DNA of 64,000 nt from JAGOMX01 sp041738135. GTDB taxonomy: Bacteria; Pseudomonadota; Alphaproteobacteria; JAGOMX01. A program made the translations under genes and the position numbers. Below the pieces are notes generated by a model, which was not told the origin of the DNA, ran no database searches, and saw only the letters and a list, made by a program, of their open reading frames with translations. Where the stretch lies: the NCBI GenBank assembly GCA_041738135.1, contig JBGSQK010000018.1, positions 82,618-146,617 on the forward strand, written 5' to 3'. The stretch's first letter is position 1; each line of letters starts with the position of its first letter. This document shows positions 44,055 through 53,114 of the stretch, one piece after another.

Positions 44055-45107
44055 TTATTGTGTGTGGCAGCCGTTGCCTTCTTGGTTGTTATCGTCCTCT
44101 TCTAGGTCGCCACCGACATGGACAACCCGGACGTGCGCTGCGCCACCGCGGCCGTTCATCATGCTTAACAAGTCCATCATACTTAGACCACCGCGGTCGC
44201 GTTTTTGTTCAGCCAGATGTTCTTTGGCACCCACGAAGAAGGTCTTGAGAAGATGCTTATACAGCTTTTCCGACCGCTTTTCGAGAAGTGTCTCAGCCAG
44301 ACTTGACTTTTTGCTTTTTGCTTCAGCAAGTTCTTCAAGAAAGTGTCTAAAATTCGCACCACCACTTGCATTCGCCTGGGCGGGGTTTACTGGCGTCACT
44401 TCTTCCTTTGCCATGCATATGATAAAGGCACCTAGTGCATCTATCAAAGTAGCGAAATCCCTATAATGTGGTTGGATAGCATTTTCCATCGCATCAAAAT
44501 CAGCAAATATGATTGGAGTGAGTTGAGTCCGATCAGCAACTTTAAAAATAAAGCTGTCAACAATCGTTTTTTTCCATTCTGTCCAGCGGATCACTGTAAA
44601 GGTCTCAGCCAGGATTTCCTTAATATTGGTGTGCTTGTTGTTTCCTTCACCTATCATATTATTACTAATGCGCAAGACCTGCTCTGGCGTCAGATTTTTT
44701 TGCGTAATCCAATTCATAGCTGGACCTTCAAGGTGTTTACTAATATTAGCGACTGCGACTTGAGTTACCAGAGCATCATTGATGCGGCTAGTAAGCTCGG
44801 TCAAATTCTCGCGGGTCATTTTCTGAGCGTCGCCTAGGACGAAATCTTTTTTTATAGCCAGCCGTGATCTATTCAGATGTAACTTCTCCAAGCCAAAATC
44901 GATAGAATCCGGCCCTGCTTGAGGTTCATTATTGTTGTTATTCACAGGAGAGCTTCTACCGGATAATATGGGAGATACATCCGTGTATCTTTCTCCCTCA
45001 TCGTCAGAAGCAACCGAACAGGTGGAGGTCAACACACCACTCAGAATAACAGCTTGAACTAATCTAAGAGGCTTGCCCCTGAGGCTTAACATCCATGTCT
45101 CTATCAT
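44055..45107 (-). CDS. exported protein of unknown function, paralogue-like to 45332-46717
   Basis: 350 residues. Signal peptide (LVQAVILSGVLTSTCSVA, then SDDEGE), then an Asn/Ser-rich linker (NNNNNEPQ) and a mostly helical region. Around residue 178 WKKTIVDSFIFKV resembles WQARTIVDSIEFKL in the protein encoded upstream, so the two may share a domain. The C-terminal 40 residues are Gly/Met- then Asp-rich (DLEEDDNNQEGNGCHTQ). No family recognised. Confidence 0.62.
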   Translation of the reverse strand: MIETWMLSLRGKPLRLVQAVILSGVLTSTCSVASDDEGERYTDVSPILSGRSSPVNNNNNEPQAGPDSIDFGLEKLHLNRSRLAIKKDFVLGDAQKMTRENLTELTSRINDALVTQVAVANISKHLEGPAMNWITQKNLTPEQVLRISNNMIGEGNNKHTNIKEILAETFTVIRWTEWKKTIVDSFIFKVADRTQLTPIIFADFDAMENAIQPHYRDFATLIDALGAFIICMAKEEVTPVNPAQANASGGANFRHFLEELAEAKSKKSSLAETLLEKRSEKLYKHLLKTFFVGAKEHLAEQKRDRGGLSMMDLLSMMNGRGGAAHVRVVHVGGDLEEDDNNQEGNGCHTQ

Positions 45108-45260
45108 TCAGAATCACTTTCATTAGAGGTTACAATTAAACTTAAAATGACCACAACAAAACAAGCTGCAATCCTTGAAGGATTTAGCAAATTTAAAGAC
45201 ACATGTCCAGGGAGTAAAGCAATTTAAATTGTTGCATTTCTGTTGGCAGCTCTTTCGACA

Positions 45261-45303
45261 AATCCCCTGCAGGCGGAGGCTGAGCCTATGCCTGCAGGGG
45301 ATT
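45261..45303 (-). terminator. long hairpin between two exported-protein genes
   Basis: AATCCCCTGCAGGC and GCCTGCAGGGGATT form a perfect 14-bp stem around a 15-base interior. It lies 29 bases past the stop of the 45332-46717 gene. The minus strand continues TGTCG without a long U-tract, so it may be a processing hairpin or weak terminator. Confidence 0.65.
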
Positions 45304-45331
45304 CATTTAGACTTTTAAAACAAAGTAAGTC

Positions 45332-46717
45332 TTACTTATTATCTTGCGCCTTCATAGGAAGCAAGCCCTTATAATAAGCCAAAGCATCCTTGATGTTAGG
45401 CAGATTAATACCTGTAAGGCCCAGTTTGAACTCAATGCTATCCACAATGGTACGTGCCTGCCACTTGGCTTCACGTACGGTTACGTAATCTAACAAGACC
45501 TGAGCCATGCCACTGGCATCTAATAGAGCACCGTCACCTGCTTGCACCTTGAGTGTGAATTTACCATCAATTTTGGACAACAGGTCTTCTTGAATGATAA
45601 CTCTCAAGTGCTTATAAAGGCTGTAAAGATTTATGGCGTGCTGTTGGCGCTTAGCCTCGTCAGGCTCTACCCAATTGAGATGCTTAATTTTTTCTAACAT
45701 GGTCATGTTATCAAAAGCTTCTTCATCACCCACGTCTTCTTGCTTTTCCTTGTCATTTGCAACAGCAATTGGCTCTACTGGTACTGGTGGTTTTTCTTCT
45801 GCTGCTGCAACTTTAGCAGCCTCAAAAAAGGGCAAAGCTTCAAGGCCGTATAAAGAATAGGGTTTCTGAATGGCTTTTGAACCCGGTGAGACCGCAGTTA
45901 AGTTGCGAGATAAAACCAAGTTATATTTAAAAAAGGCTCTCGCTTCCTTTGCCTTAAAAAAGTCATGGAGGATTTCAAAGCTAGAGATACCTAATCCCGC
46001 AACGGGTGTAGCAATCTCAACACCTGTGTTTTGAGAGTTCAAGAGATGAGCATAACAATTCAAAAGCTTAACTGCTGCCATCCTGTCCTCACAGATTTTC
46101 AAAGCCATTTGTTGCTTAACTTCGTAAGGAAGAACGTTCCAATCCACAGGATCAGTTTCGGCTATAATCGCTTTCGCCACTTCTCTCCCCTTTACCAGAG
46201 CAATTTCTTCCTGACCCGAGTTCATATCTGCTGCAGATACTGATATGGCATCGACCTCCCTAAGCTTTGACAAGAGTTCTTGATTCGAAACTTTATACAC
46301 TGCAATTGCACAAGTGGCCCTAGATATAAGGGATATTAGGGCAGCACTAGCCGTTTTCAATGAATTTGTTTGTTTGACAAGGAGTGCAGTCTCTTTGTCG
46401 TCTTTTATGCAAACTTCAGTGCATAATAGATTCAGCAGCCCAGCTCTCGGAGTCTTAAGATCATTGCCCGGTAGCTGGTATTTCTCTTTAACAGCTGCAA
46501 CAACAGGGAGCAAATCATACTTCGCACCAGCAGAAAAGCCCTGTGCCTTTTCTTCCATAACGAGCGGTGCCACTGAATCTGAGGGTGGTGCGGGATACAA
46601 CAACACATCCTGAACCGCAGTTTGATCATCCACCGGCACCATAACATCCGTGGCATATGCACTTGGCACACCGGCCAATGCGACAAGCATCATTCCGAAT
46701 TTTGAAATTCTTAACAT
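45332..46717 (-). CDS. exported protein of unknown function
   Basis: 461 residues with a signal peptide (FGMMLVALAGVPSAYA, then TDVMV). Mostly helical and alanine-rich, with a charged Pro/Glu/Asp linker near residues 310-340 (EEKPPVPVEPIAVAND). The C-terminal domain contains KWQARTIVDSIEFKLGLTG, matching a stretch in the downstream protein. Cysteines near 94-98 and 136 could form disulfides. No family recognised. Confidence 0.65.
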   Translation of the reverse strand: MLRISKFGMMLVALAGVPSAYATDVMVPVDDQTAVQDVLLYPAPPSDSVAPLVMEEKAQGFSAGAKYDLLPVVAAVKEKYQLPGNDLKTPRAGLLNLLCTEVCIKDDKETALLVKQTNSLKTASAALISLISRATCAIAVYKVSNQELLSKLREVDAISVSAADMNSGQEEIALVKGREVAKAIIAETDPVDWNVLPYEVKQQMALKICEDRMAAVKLLNCYAHLLNSQNTGVEIATPVAGLGISSFEILHDFFKAKEARAFFKYNLVLSRNLTAVSPGSKAIQKPYSLYGLEALPFFEAAKVAAAEEKPPVPVEPIAVANDKEKQEDVGDEEAFDNMTMLEKIKHLNWVEPDEAKRQQHAINLYSLYKHLRVIIQEDLLSKIDGKFTLKVQAGDGALLDASGMAQVLLDYVTVREAKWQARTIVDSIEFKLGLTGINLPNIKDALAYYKGLLPMKAQDNK

Positions 46718-46780
46718 CTATTTGATTCCTATTATTTTAATCAAAAGCTCACCATTGAGCAATTCAGAACATAGCAGTCT

Positions 46781-46871
46781 AATTTTGCCAGAACAATGGG
46801 GAAAAGGATTAGTGTGGAGAAAATATGGGTGGGCTTGCAGAATAATAGAAAATAGCTATCCTGGCAAAATT
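46781..46871. repeat. short inverted repeat flanking 69 bp
   Basis: AATTTTGCCAG (46781-46791) and CTGGCAAAATT (46861-46871) are perfect 11-bp inverted copies in the gap between two minus-strand genes. The enclosed DNA is unremarkable. Could be a tiny degenerate insertion or chance. Confidence 0.35.
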
Positions 46872-46902
46872 TCTCAGCCAGAATAGCCGTTAATTCACTC
46901 GA

Positions 46903-47316
46903 TCAATCCTTACTAGATTTACTCTTCATCAAATTTACAATTTGATAAAGTGTAAAGCCTGCGAGGCACGAATAGAGAATGATACTGGTTGTATTTTTTT
47001 TAAGAAAACTTTCAAGATCAACATCAACACTATTATAAGCTGACTTAGCAGTATCTAAAATTTGTTCAACGGGTTTGATTGTCTTTTTGTCTCTGCTGTG
47101 AAGTAAGAGAAAAGAACCAAGAGCCGCCAATATTAAACATACAGCTGCACCACTTTCCAAATAACCAATCGTAGGAATGAGTGCTTGAAATAAGAAGTAC
47201 AATCCAACGCCCGTGGCTATCAATAACAAACCATACCCAAGAAACCTTTCATTAAAGGAAGTCTTGGGGGCTTCTGGTTTAAGAAACAAATCTATCAGAA
47301 GCAAAAGTATGGACAT
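46903..47316 (-). CDS. membrane protein, possibly YqjE-like partner of DUF883 protein
   Basis: 137 residues with hydrophobic segments near 1-12, 27-48, 53-73 and 108-126. It follows the DUF883 gene by 2 bases, and in E. coli the DUF883 gene yqjD is followed by a small membrane-protein gene, yqjE. Similarity itself is not evident. Stands in a two-gene operon. Confidence 0.6.
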   Translation of the reverse strand: MSILLLLIDLFLKPEAPKTSFNERFLGYGLLLIATGVGLYFLFQALIPTIGYLESGAAVCLILAALGSFLLLHSRDKKTIKPVEQILDTAKSAYNSVDVDLESFLKKNTTSIILYSCLAGFTLYQIVNLMKSKSSKD

Positions 47317-47318
47317 TA

Positions 47319-47771
47319 TTAAGAACGCCTTATGAGAAGCCCAAGAATGAAACCAGCACCAGCAGCAATTGCTATTGCAGCCAGAGGGTTCTCCCTTACC
47401 CGCTCTTCAATTTCGGAAGCTTTATCCATTCCGTACTGGACAACCTCGTCTTTAGCATAAATAACGTCCTCTTTAATTTGCTCTAGGCTAATCATATCTG
47501 TATAGTCAGCAAAAACATCTTTTAAAGCATCAAATAACTCAATCGAGCGCTCTTTAACTTTTTCAAACCCCTCTACAGCTGTATCTTTTAATTCGTTAAG
47601 ATGGTCTTCAGCTATTTTATATTTTTCTTCCAGCTCCTTACTTTTTTTAATAAGCGCCTTCTTTTCACTTGCAGTTGAATTCTTCAAAGAAGCTTCAATC
47701 TTGGATATCCTATTCTTATATTTTTTTAATACTTCTTCTGATTTTTTTATATATTCATTCTTGCTAGCCAT
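47319..47771 (-). CDS. DUF883 (ElaB/YqjD-like) membrane-anchored protein
   Basis: 150 residues. A long charged coiled coil (KKSEEVLKKYKNRISKIEAS and onward) ends in the family's C-terminal anchor VRENPLAAIAIAAGAGFILG with LLIRRS. YqjD and ElaB tether ribosomes to the inner membrane in stationary phase. The 299 bases upstream (47772-48070) are AT-rich and hold nothing recognisable. Confidence 0.85.
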   Translation of the reverse strand: MASKNEYIKKSEEVLKKYKNRISKIEASLKNSTASEKKALIKKSKELEEKYKIAEDHLNELKDTAVEGFEKVKERSIELFDALKDVFADYTDMISLEQIKEDVIYAKDEVVQYGMDKASEIEERVRENPLAAIAIAAGAGFILGLLIRRS

Positions 47772-48070
47772 AATTTTTCCATATCCTTTGATTTGAAGAA
47801 CACATAAATCATATTTGTGGGTTCCATACTAAATATTATTATAGTGGGATGATAACACGAAAATAAATAAAATCAATGGGCTAAATTAATTTATATGATA
47901 TAAGATTAGGATTATAGCTATTTCTTCTGTCAACTATTAATACAGTTATTAAGTAGATGATAACTGATTGTCTTATGGAAAATACCATAAGACCCCGGCT
48001 AAAAATCCTGAAGCAACACTATTGTTATTGTTTATCAAGTTAGCAGCTGAAGTATGGTGTAATGTGGCAA

Positions 48071-49288
48071 CTACTCCTCTGTGTCTTCGTTTGGAAGCTC
48101 ATTGAGCATACGAAGTTGTGTGGCTTCATCGATGCCTAATTTTGTCATTAACAAACGCATGGATTGTTTTTTTGGTGAATCATCTAGATCTACTGATTGT
48201 AGTGCTAGTTTGAATTGTTCCACTGAATTTTCTGCAAATGCTTGGAGGGTTGATTTTACGGCAGAGACCTTAATTTCTTCAGCAGCGCCAAAAATTGATA
48301 ATCCTTCTCTTGGAAAGGCTAACACGTCTACGGGCATAATTCTTAAGTCCGCAAGACCACAATTGAAGGTGCATTGAGCTAGCTTGTACATGTTGTGTGG
48401 CCAAAGCTTGATGAATTCAAGAACAATTTGTCTGGTCAACTTTACATTCTCATCGCCATATTGTTCCATCCGATTCAAACGTTTGCGGATCTTGGATTCG
48501 TCCAGTTCATTCTCAATAACCGTCAACGCCATGTTGTTGGCATTTCCGAGTTTAGACTGAGAAAAAAATAGATAAGAATTACAGAAGCTCAGAAATATAC
48601 CATCAAGGCCTTGGTTGCCTGAATAAATGGAGGGAAGAAAGTGATAGCCATAGCTAAACAAAGTGATTTTTGTTATCCATTCGCCAAAATGACCTTTTCC
48701 CGTGCTGCTTAAAGAAGACAAGTAGTGAAGGTTTCGATTGTCATGCCTAAGGAGCATGAATTCAGGATTTTTAGAACGCTTATCAGGCAAACCTTTTATC
48801 GTTGCCTTCATTTCCAAAGGCGTTTTTGGCTCAATGTTCCTTGAAACCCAGTAATGTTTATTGAGATGCTCATCATAAGCAGATACACCAAGCCCAATAG
48901 GCTGAATACGGGCAACACTAGTGATTATATAACTTTCGTGAGAGATGGGATTTTGAGCTATCTGACCGCCCGCCCTTATGGTAACTAAGCCAGCCTGGTC
49001 AAAGTTAATTTGATAATTCATTTCCTTATCTTGTTGGCCACTAAATACGTAAGTGCTGAGAAAACTTTTCAATGGCCGATCGAAAGTAACTAGGGGAAGC
49101 GTTTCGTGATGCACAAGGGATTGCCTCTTAGTATCAAAAGCTGATACGCGGATGCAGTCAATACCGGCCGTCGTTTTTGCGAAGTCGATATCTATGGTAA
49201 GAGAGCTATGGGAAATGGTAATAGCAAGGACGTTAATTGTTAGAATGGCTAGTATACAGGATTTGATTTTGAGATAATTCATTAGCAT
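48071..49288 (-). CDS. exported protein of unknown function
   Basis: 405 residues with an N-terminal signal or anchor (CILAILTINVLAITISHSSL). AAGGA precedes the second in-frame ATG (six bases into the gene), which is probably the real start. The middle is beta-rich (YVFSGQQDKEMNYQINFDQ; SYIITSVARIQPIGLGVSAY); the last third is helical. Two Cys in CTFNCG near residue 307. No family recognised. Confidence 0.62.
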   Translation of the reverse strand: MLMNYLKIKSCILAILTINVLAITISHSSLTIDIDFAKTTAGIDCIRVSAFDTKRQSLVHHETLPLVTFDRPLKSFLSTYVFSGQQDKEMNYQINFDQAGLVTIRAGGQIAQNPISHESYIITSVARIQPIGLGVSAYDEHLNKHYWVSRNIEPKTPLEMKATIKGLPDKRSKNPEFMLLRHDNRNLHYLSSLSSTGKGHFGEWITKITLFSYGYHFLPSIYSGNQGLDGIFLSFCNSYLFFSQSKLGNANNMALTVIENELDESKIRKRLNRMEQYGDENVKLTRQIVLEFIKLWPHNMYKLAQCTFNCGLADLRIMPVDVLAFPREGLSIFGAAEEIKVSAVKSTLQAFAENSVEQFKLALQSVDLDDSPKKQSMRLLMTKLGIDEATQLRMLNELPNEDTEE

Positions 49289-49370
49289 TCCTTAGATGTT
49301 ATATGTAAGAGGCGTCCTTATACGAAATTATGCCGAAAAAGTCTATCCTTAAGTGCATTACTCGCTGAAG

Positions 49371-49559
49371 CTAAATGAATACGCAATGAATGATGAGCGG
49401 GTCGGTATTGCCACCGTTGTGTTCACCCTGTTTCCAGTACTTAAATGGCGTGTTGCCCGCCATCGCCCAGCCGGCATGTTAATGGTTATTGGTCTCTGCC
49501 GTACCCCATTTTTCGTAGAATTTTTTATTTCCTTCATCGGCGCCTAGCTCTGATTTGAC
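49371..49559 (-). pseudogene. arylsulfatase gene remnant
   Basis: One minus-strand frame reads GADEGNKKFYEKWGTAETNN, H, a stop, then HAGWAMAGNTPFKYWKQG followed by NGGNTDPLI. The GWAMAGNTPF...YKQ...GG-xxDPLI pattern is that of type I arylsulfatases, C-terminal half of the catalytic domain. A stop interrupts the frame where a Tyr would be expected, and both ends are missing. Clearly decayed; it abuts an IS66 remnant. Confidence 0.62.
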
Positions 49560-49707
49560 ACAAGAAACGACCTCTTCGGAGGGGCTGTTTAATCAATTTT
49601 CTTTGCTTTCCGAGGAAAATAAAAAACTACATGAAGATTTGGATCGGGCTTACCTAATGATCCGCCAACTCAAGCAACAACACTTTGGTCGGAAGTCCGA
49701 GATGTTT
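49555..49707 (+). mobile_element. IS66-family transposase (TnpC) N-terminal remnant
   Basis: The frame encodes LSEENKKLHEDLDRAYLMIR followed by QLKQQHFGRKSEMF. This is the leucine-zipper-like N terminus of IS66 TnpC with its hallmark FGRKSE. After SEMF the sequence loses similarity and runs into the end of the photolyase gene. Only about 50 codons survive. Confidence 0.75.
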
Positions 49708-49747
49708 TTCTCCTTTTATGCTACAAACCAGGTTTTTCTTGGGCTGC

Positions 49748-51286
49748 TTATAAAGTACCGGCCTCCATGCTTTTAAGGCTAATCTCGGCTTGCGTAAGTA
49801 CAGCGTTCTGCCTATCCGGTGTGAATTTATCCCAGGTTGAAAATACATATGGCATGCGGTTATTGCCACGAAAATTGGCTTGATGCCGAATGAGAAAATC
49901 CCAATAAAGCGCATTGAATGGACAGGCGTTTTCCCCTGTGACCACATCAGGATCATAACGGCATTTGCTGCAATAGTTACTCATACGGTTAATATATTTA
50001 CCACTTGCGGCATAGGGCTTGCTGGCAACTATGCCATTGTCGCCATAAAGAGCCATGCCAAGGGTGTTGGGCATTTCTACCCATTCATAAGCATCGGAAT
50101 ACACGGCCAAGTACCAGTCCTGTACGTGAATTACATCCAGACCAGCCAATAGGGCAAAGTTTCCCGTAATCATCAGGCGTTGAATATGATGCGAATAAGC
50201 ATGGTCACGGGTATGAATGACGGCTTGTCTAACGCAAAACATTTTTGTCTCTGCTGTCCAATAAAACTCAGGCAAGGGCCTTTTGGCATTAAGGCTGTTG
50301 AGTATTCCGTATTCAGGCATAAAGTGCCAATAAATTCCTCTAACATACTCACGCCAGCCAAGAATTTGTCGAATAAATCCCTCGACCGCGTTCAATGGTG
50401 CTAGGCCAGCACGATAAGCAGCCTCAGCCTTCTTACAGATCTCCAGCGGCAATAACAAACCCGCATTCAGGTACGAGGAGAGCAATGAATGATATAAATA
50501 AGGCTCACCCGTTACCATAGCATCCTGATAATCTCCGAAATAAGGCAGCAGTTTTTCAATAAAATGGTCTAGTTCCATTAAAGCCTGATTACGATTAATC
50601 GCATAATGAAAAGTCTCCAGCGTACCAAAATGATCACCAAAATGCTCTTGCACTAGACGCAAAACTTCATGAGTGGCGTCAGATTTCTTATGAGAAATTC
50701 GCGGTGGCGAAGTCATTCCGGCTTTTGGCGGCTTCCTATTTTCTTTATCATAATTCCAGGCGCCGCCGGTAGGATTGCCATCTGGTTCAATCAAAATATT
50801 ATATTTTTTGCGCATCTCACGATAAAAATATTCCATGCGCAGCTGTTTCTTACCTTTGGCCCAGGATGAAAAATCCTCGTGACTCGCTAGAAACCGATGA
50901 TCCACAGTTATTTCAATAGGCACAGCTAAGGTTTGTTGCCATGTTTTCATCATCTGTAAAAGACGATATTCTCCAGGTTCCGTCATAACCACTAAAGCCG
51001 GATGAAGCTCAGTAACCGCACGTTTTAACTCACCCTCAAGGCTACCGGTGTTTTCCGGATCATCAAGTTTGATATAGCGAACTTGAATACCGCTTTCCTT
51101 CAGTTCTTCCGCGAAATGCCGCATGGCGGCGTACAAAAATGCTATTTTTTTCTTGTGATGCCGCACATAAGTTGCTTCACTTAAAACCTCACACAGCAAG
51201 ACTGTATCCTGGCTAGGATCCAGCCCCTCCAGCGAAGATATGGACCGCGATAGTTGATCCACCATCAGCAGGCGCAGAGTCCCCAC
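49748..51286 (-). CDS. FeS-type photolyase/cryptochrome (FeS-BCP, PhrB-like)
   Basis: 512 residues. An N-terminal cryptochrome-like fold (TVLLCEVLSEATYVRHHKKK) is followed by the FAD domain with YSHHIQRLMITGNFALLAGL and WYLAVYSDAYEWVEMPNTLG. Four Cys expected to hold a [4Fe-4S] cluster are present: one in KMFCVRQ, two in NYCSKCRYD, one in NACPFNALYW. Family members repair (6-4) photoproducts with light. First or last gene of a tightly packed minus-strand cluster (0 bases to the DUF2805 gene). Confidence 0.94.
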   Translation of the reverse strand: MGTLRLLMVDQLSRSISSLEGLDPSQDTVLLCEVLSEATYVRHHKKKIAFLYAAMRHFAEELKESGIQVRYIKLDDPENTGSLEGELKRAVTELHPALVVMTEPGEYRLLQMMKTWQQTLAVPIEITVDHRFLASHEDFSSWAKGKKQLRMEYFYREMRKKYNILIEPDGNPTGGAWNYDKENRKPPKAGMTSPPRISHKKSDATHEVLRLVQEHFGDHFGTLETFHYAINRNQALMELDHFIEKLLPYFGDYQDAMVTGEPYLYHSLLSSYLNAGLLLPLEICKKAEAAYRAGLAPLNAVEGFIRQILGWREYVRGIYWHFMPEYGILNSLNAKRPLPEFYWTAETKMFCVRQAVIHTRDHAYSHHIQRLMITGNFALLAGLDVIHVQDWYLAVYSDAYEWVEMPNTLGMALYGDNGIVASKPYAASGKYINRMSNYCSKCRYDPDVVTGENACPFNALYWDFLIRHQANFRGNNRMPYVFSTWDKFTPDRQNAVLTQAEISLKSMEAGTL

Positions 51287-51520
51287 TTATTCAGCCTCAT
51301 GTTTTAATAGGGTAGCTTTTTTCTCATGTTTTGAGATCCGACCCGAGACACGCTTGCGCCATAGGCGAAAACTGCCTGGTTTCAGATTATTGCGCATGAT
51401 CTTGATAACTTCGGCTTCGCTTAGGCCTTTTTCTGACCTGATTATGTCAAAGGAAATTTCATCGGCCCAGGCCATATCAATAATCGAACTGATGAATTCC
51501 GGCGTCAACTTATCTGTCAT
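51287..51520 (-). CDS. DUF2805 (TIGR03643) small protein
   Basis: 77 residues. FISSIIDMAWADEISFDIIR, GLSEAEVIKIMRNNLKPGSF and RLWRKRVSGR-SKH are the family's conserved sequence. The function of the family is unknown, but it is often found beside FeS-type photolyases. Overlaps the upstream SDR gene by 4 bases and abuts the photolyase gene. Confidence 0.88.
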   Translation of the reverse strand: MTDKLTPEFISSIIDMAWADEISFDIIRSEKGLSEAEVIKIMRNNLKPGSFRLWRKRVSGRISKHEKKATLLKHEAE

Positions 51521-52215
51521 GATTTAAGTTTCGGTCTTATGTGAGAAAGGCCCCCATCCACGCCAAGCACTTGGCCGGTGATCCAATCATTCGCGGGATC
51601 TAGTAAAAACACGATAGCTCGCGCAACATCTTCCGCTTTACCTAGCCGACCAAGAGCATGCATAGATTCTGAGAGTTTCCGCGCGCTATCGCTGCCTGTA
51701 ATAGCCACTGTCAAAGACGTATCTGTCAGGCCTGGTGCAACCGCATTGACCCGCAGGTTCATAGGTGCATAGCTGGCAGCCGCCGACATGGTAAGGCCTA
51801 TGATGCCAGCCTTAGCGGCTGCAATAGCTTCGTGATTTGCAAAACCAGCCATCGATGCCGCCGATGACACCAAAACAACCGAGCCACCTGCATTAATATG
51901 CTTGCCTGCTGCCCTCACACAAGCAAAAGCAGTCGTCAAAGAGGCATCTATAACGGACTGATATTGTTCTTTGCTGGTTAAATGTGCAGCACGTAAAAGC
52001 AAAGAACCACTGCAGTTTACAACACCATCTAAGGGCCCGGCTTTTGCGAACACCTCATCCACAGCCTCAAAATCACTAGCATCAAGAAGTGTGTTAGGCT
52101 GAATCTTCTTATGATCTCGAGCTGTGGTATAAACTGAATGTCCTGCACCTTCAAGCAGCCTAACTGTAGCCTGCCCAATGCCACTGCTGGCGGCGATAAC
52201 TAAAAAATGTGCCAT
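51517..52215 (-). CDS. short-chain dehydrogenase/reductase-like protein
   Basis: 232 residues. A Rossmann nucleotide-binding motif ASSGIGQATVRLLEGAGH, the conserved Ser region VVLVSSAASMAGF, and the C-terminal WITGQVLGVDGGLSH are typical of SDRs. The expected YxxxK active site reads HEAIAAAKAGI, so the Tyr is missing while the Lys is kept. Catalysis may be altered. Overlaps the DUF2805 gene by 4 bases. Confidence 0.85.
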   Translation of the reverse strand: MAHFLVIAASSGIGQATVRLLEGAGHSVYTTARDHKKIQPNTLLDASDFEAVDEVFAKAGPLDGVVNCSGSLLLRAAHLTSKEQYQSVIDASLTTAFACVRAAGKHINAGGSVVLVSSAASMAGFANHEAIAAAKAGIIGLTMSAAASYAPMNLRVNAVAPGLTDTSLTVAITGSDSARKLSESMHALGRLGKAEDVARAIVFLLDPANDWITGQVLGVDGGLSHIRPKLKS

Positions 52216-52349
52216 AAAGCCTCAATTAGTAATGATTTGATCTAAATCATAAAGACTTTCTTGAGATATAAAAAGGATTTTTTCGGAAGAAAATAGCGTT
52301 TTTCTGGCAACCCTTCAATATCATTTCAATTTGCTCAATGATGACTCAC

Positions 52350-53114
52350 TTAATCCTTTTGATTGATGGTTTTTCTGAGCACAAGCTTAAAAAGTCGCAA
52401 ATAAACAAAATAGGGCAAAATGGCAAGAATTTTGTAAGGTAAGGTCAGAATTTTAGGGAAATGTATTTCATATCTCGAGGAACTTAGACCTTTAATAATC
52501 TTTTTAGCTGCCTGAGCAGGAGTAAGTATCCAGGGCATGGTGAAGTTGTTTTTCTCAGTCAGGCGGGTCTTCACAAAACCTGGGCATATGAGCTGAACTT
52601 TAGTCTGTTGTCCCGAAAGTTCAATTCTTAATTCGGTGGTAAAATAGTTCAATGCTGCCTTGCTTATACCATATGGACCTGCACTAGGCAGAGGGCTGTA
52701 ACCGCTAGGACTTGAAACCATTGCGATTGCTTTTACCTTGTCCCATTTACTCTTAAGCTGATTTACCAGCCTAAATGCGCCAAGAAGATTAATATTTATA
52801 GTTCTTTCAGCCATTTCCAGTTCAAAATCTATTATATCGGATGGCTCGTAAACAGCTGCCAAAAAAATGATTTGGTCAACGCTCGGCCACAGGTGAAAAA
52901 GTGTCTCAACTGATTTTCCTATACTTTTAGCATCTGTGACGTCGCAAGGTAGGATTATATGACCATCACCTCTTAGACTTCCTAAGGCATTTTTAAGATC
53001 AATCTCGTTTCTTCCCGAAAGCGCTACCTCATACCCCAAATTTGCATATTCTTCCGCTAAAGCTAGGCCAATGCCGCTGCTCGAACCAATTAGCCAAATT
53101 TTACCTGCACTCAT
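52350..53114 (-). CDS. short-chain dehydrogenase/reductase
   Basis: 254 residues. Cofactor motif LIGSSSGIGLALAEEYANLG, Asn region TINILLGAF-like, catalytic Ser in AMVSSPSGYS and the intact YxxxK in GPYGISKAALNYFTTELRIE. A hydrophobic C terminus (YKILAILPYFVYLRLF) may touch the membrane. Overlaps the DUF3833 gene upstream by 4 bases. The 134-base gap after it separates this from the photolyase sub-operon. Confidence 0.9.
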   Translation of the reverse strand: MSAGKIWLIGSSSGIGLALAEEYANLGYEVALSGRNEIDLKNALGSLRGDGHIILPCDVTDAKSIGKSVETLFHLWPSVDQIIFLAAVYEPSDIIDFELEMAERTININLLGAFRLVNQLKSKWDKVKAIAMVSSPSGYSPLPSAGPYGISKAALNYFTTELRIELSGQQTKVQLICPGFVKTRLTEKNNFTMPWILTPAQAAKKIIKGLSSSRYEIHFPKILTLPYKILAILPYFVYLRLFKLVLRKTINQKD

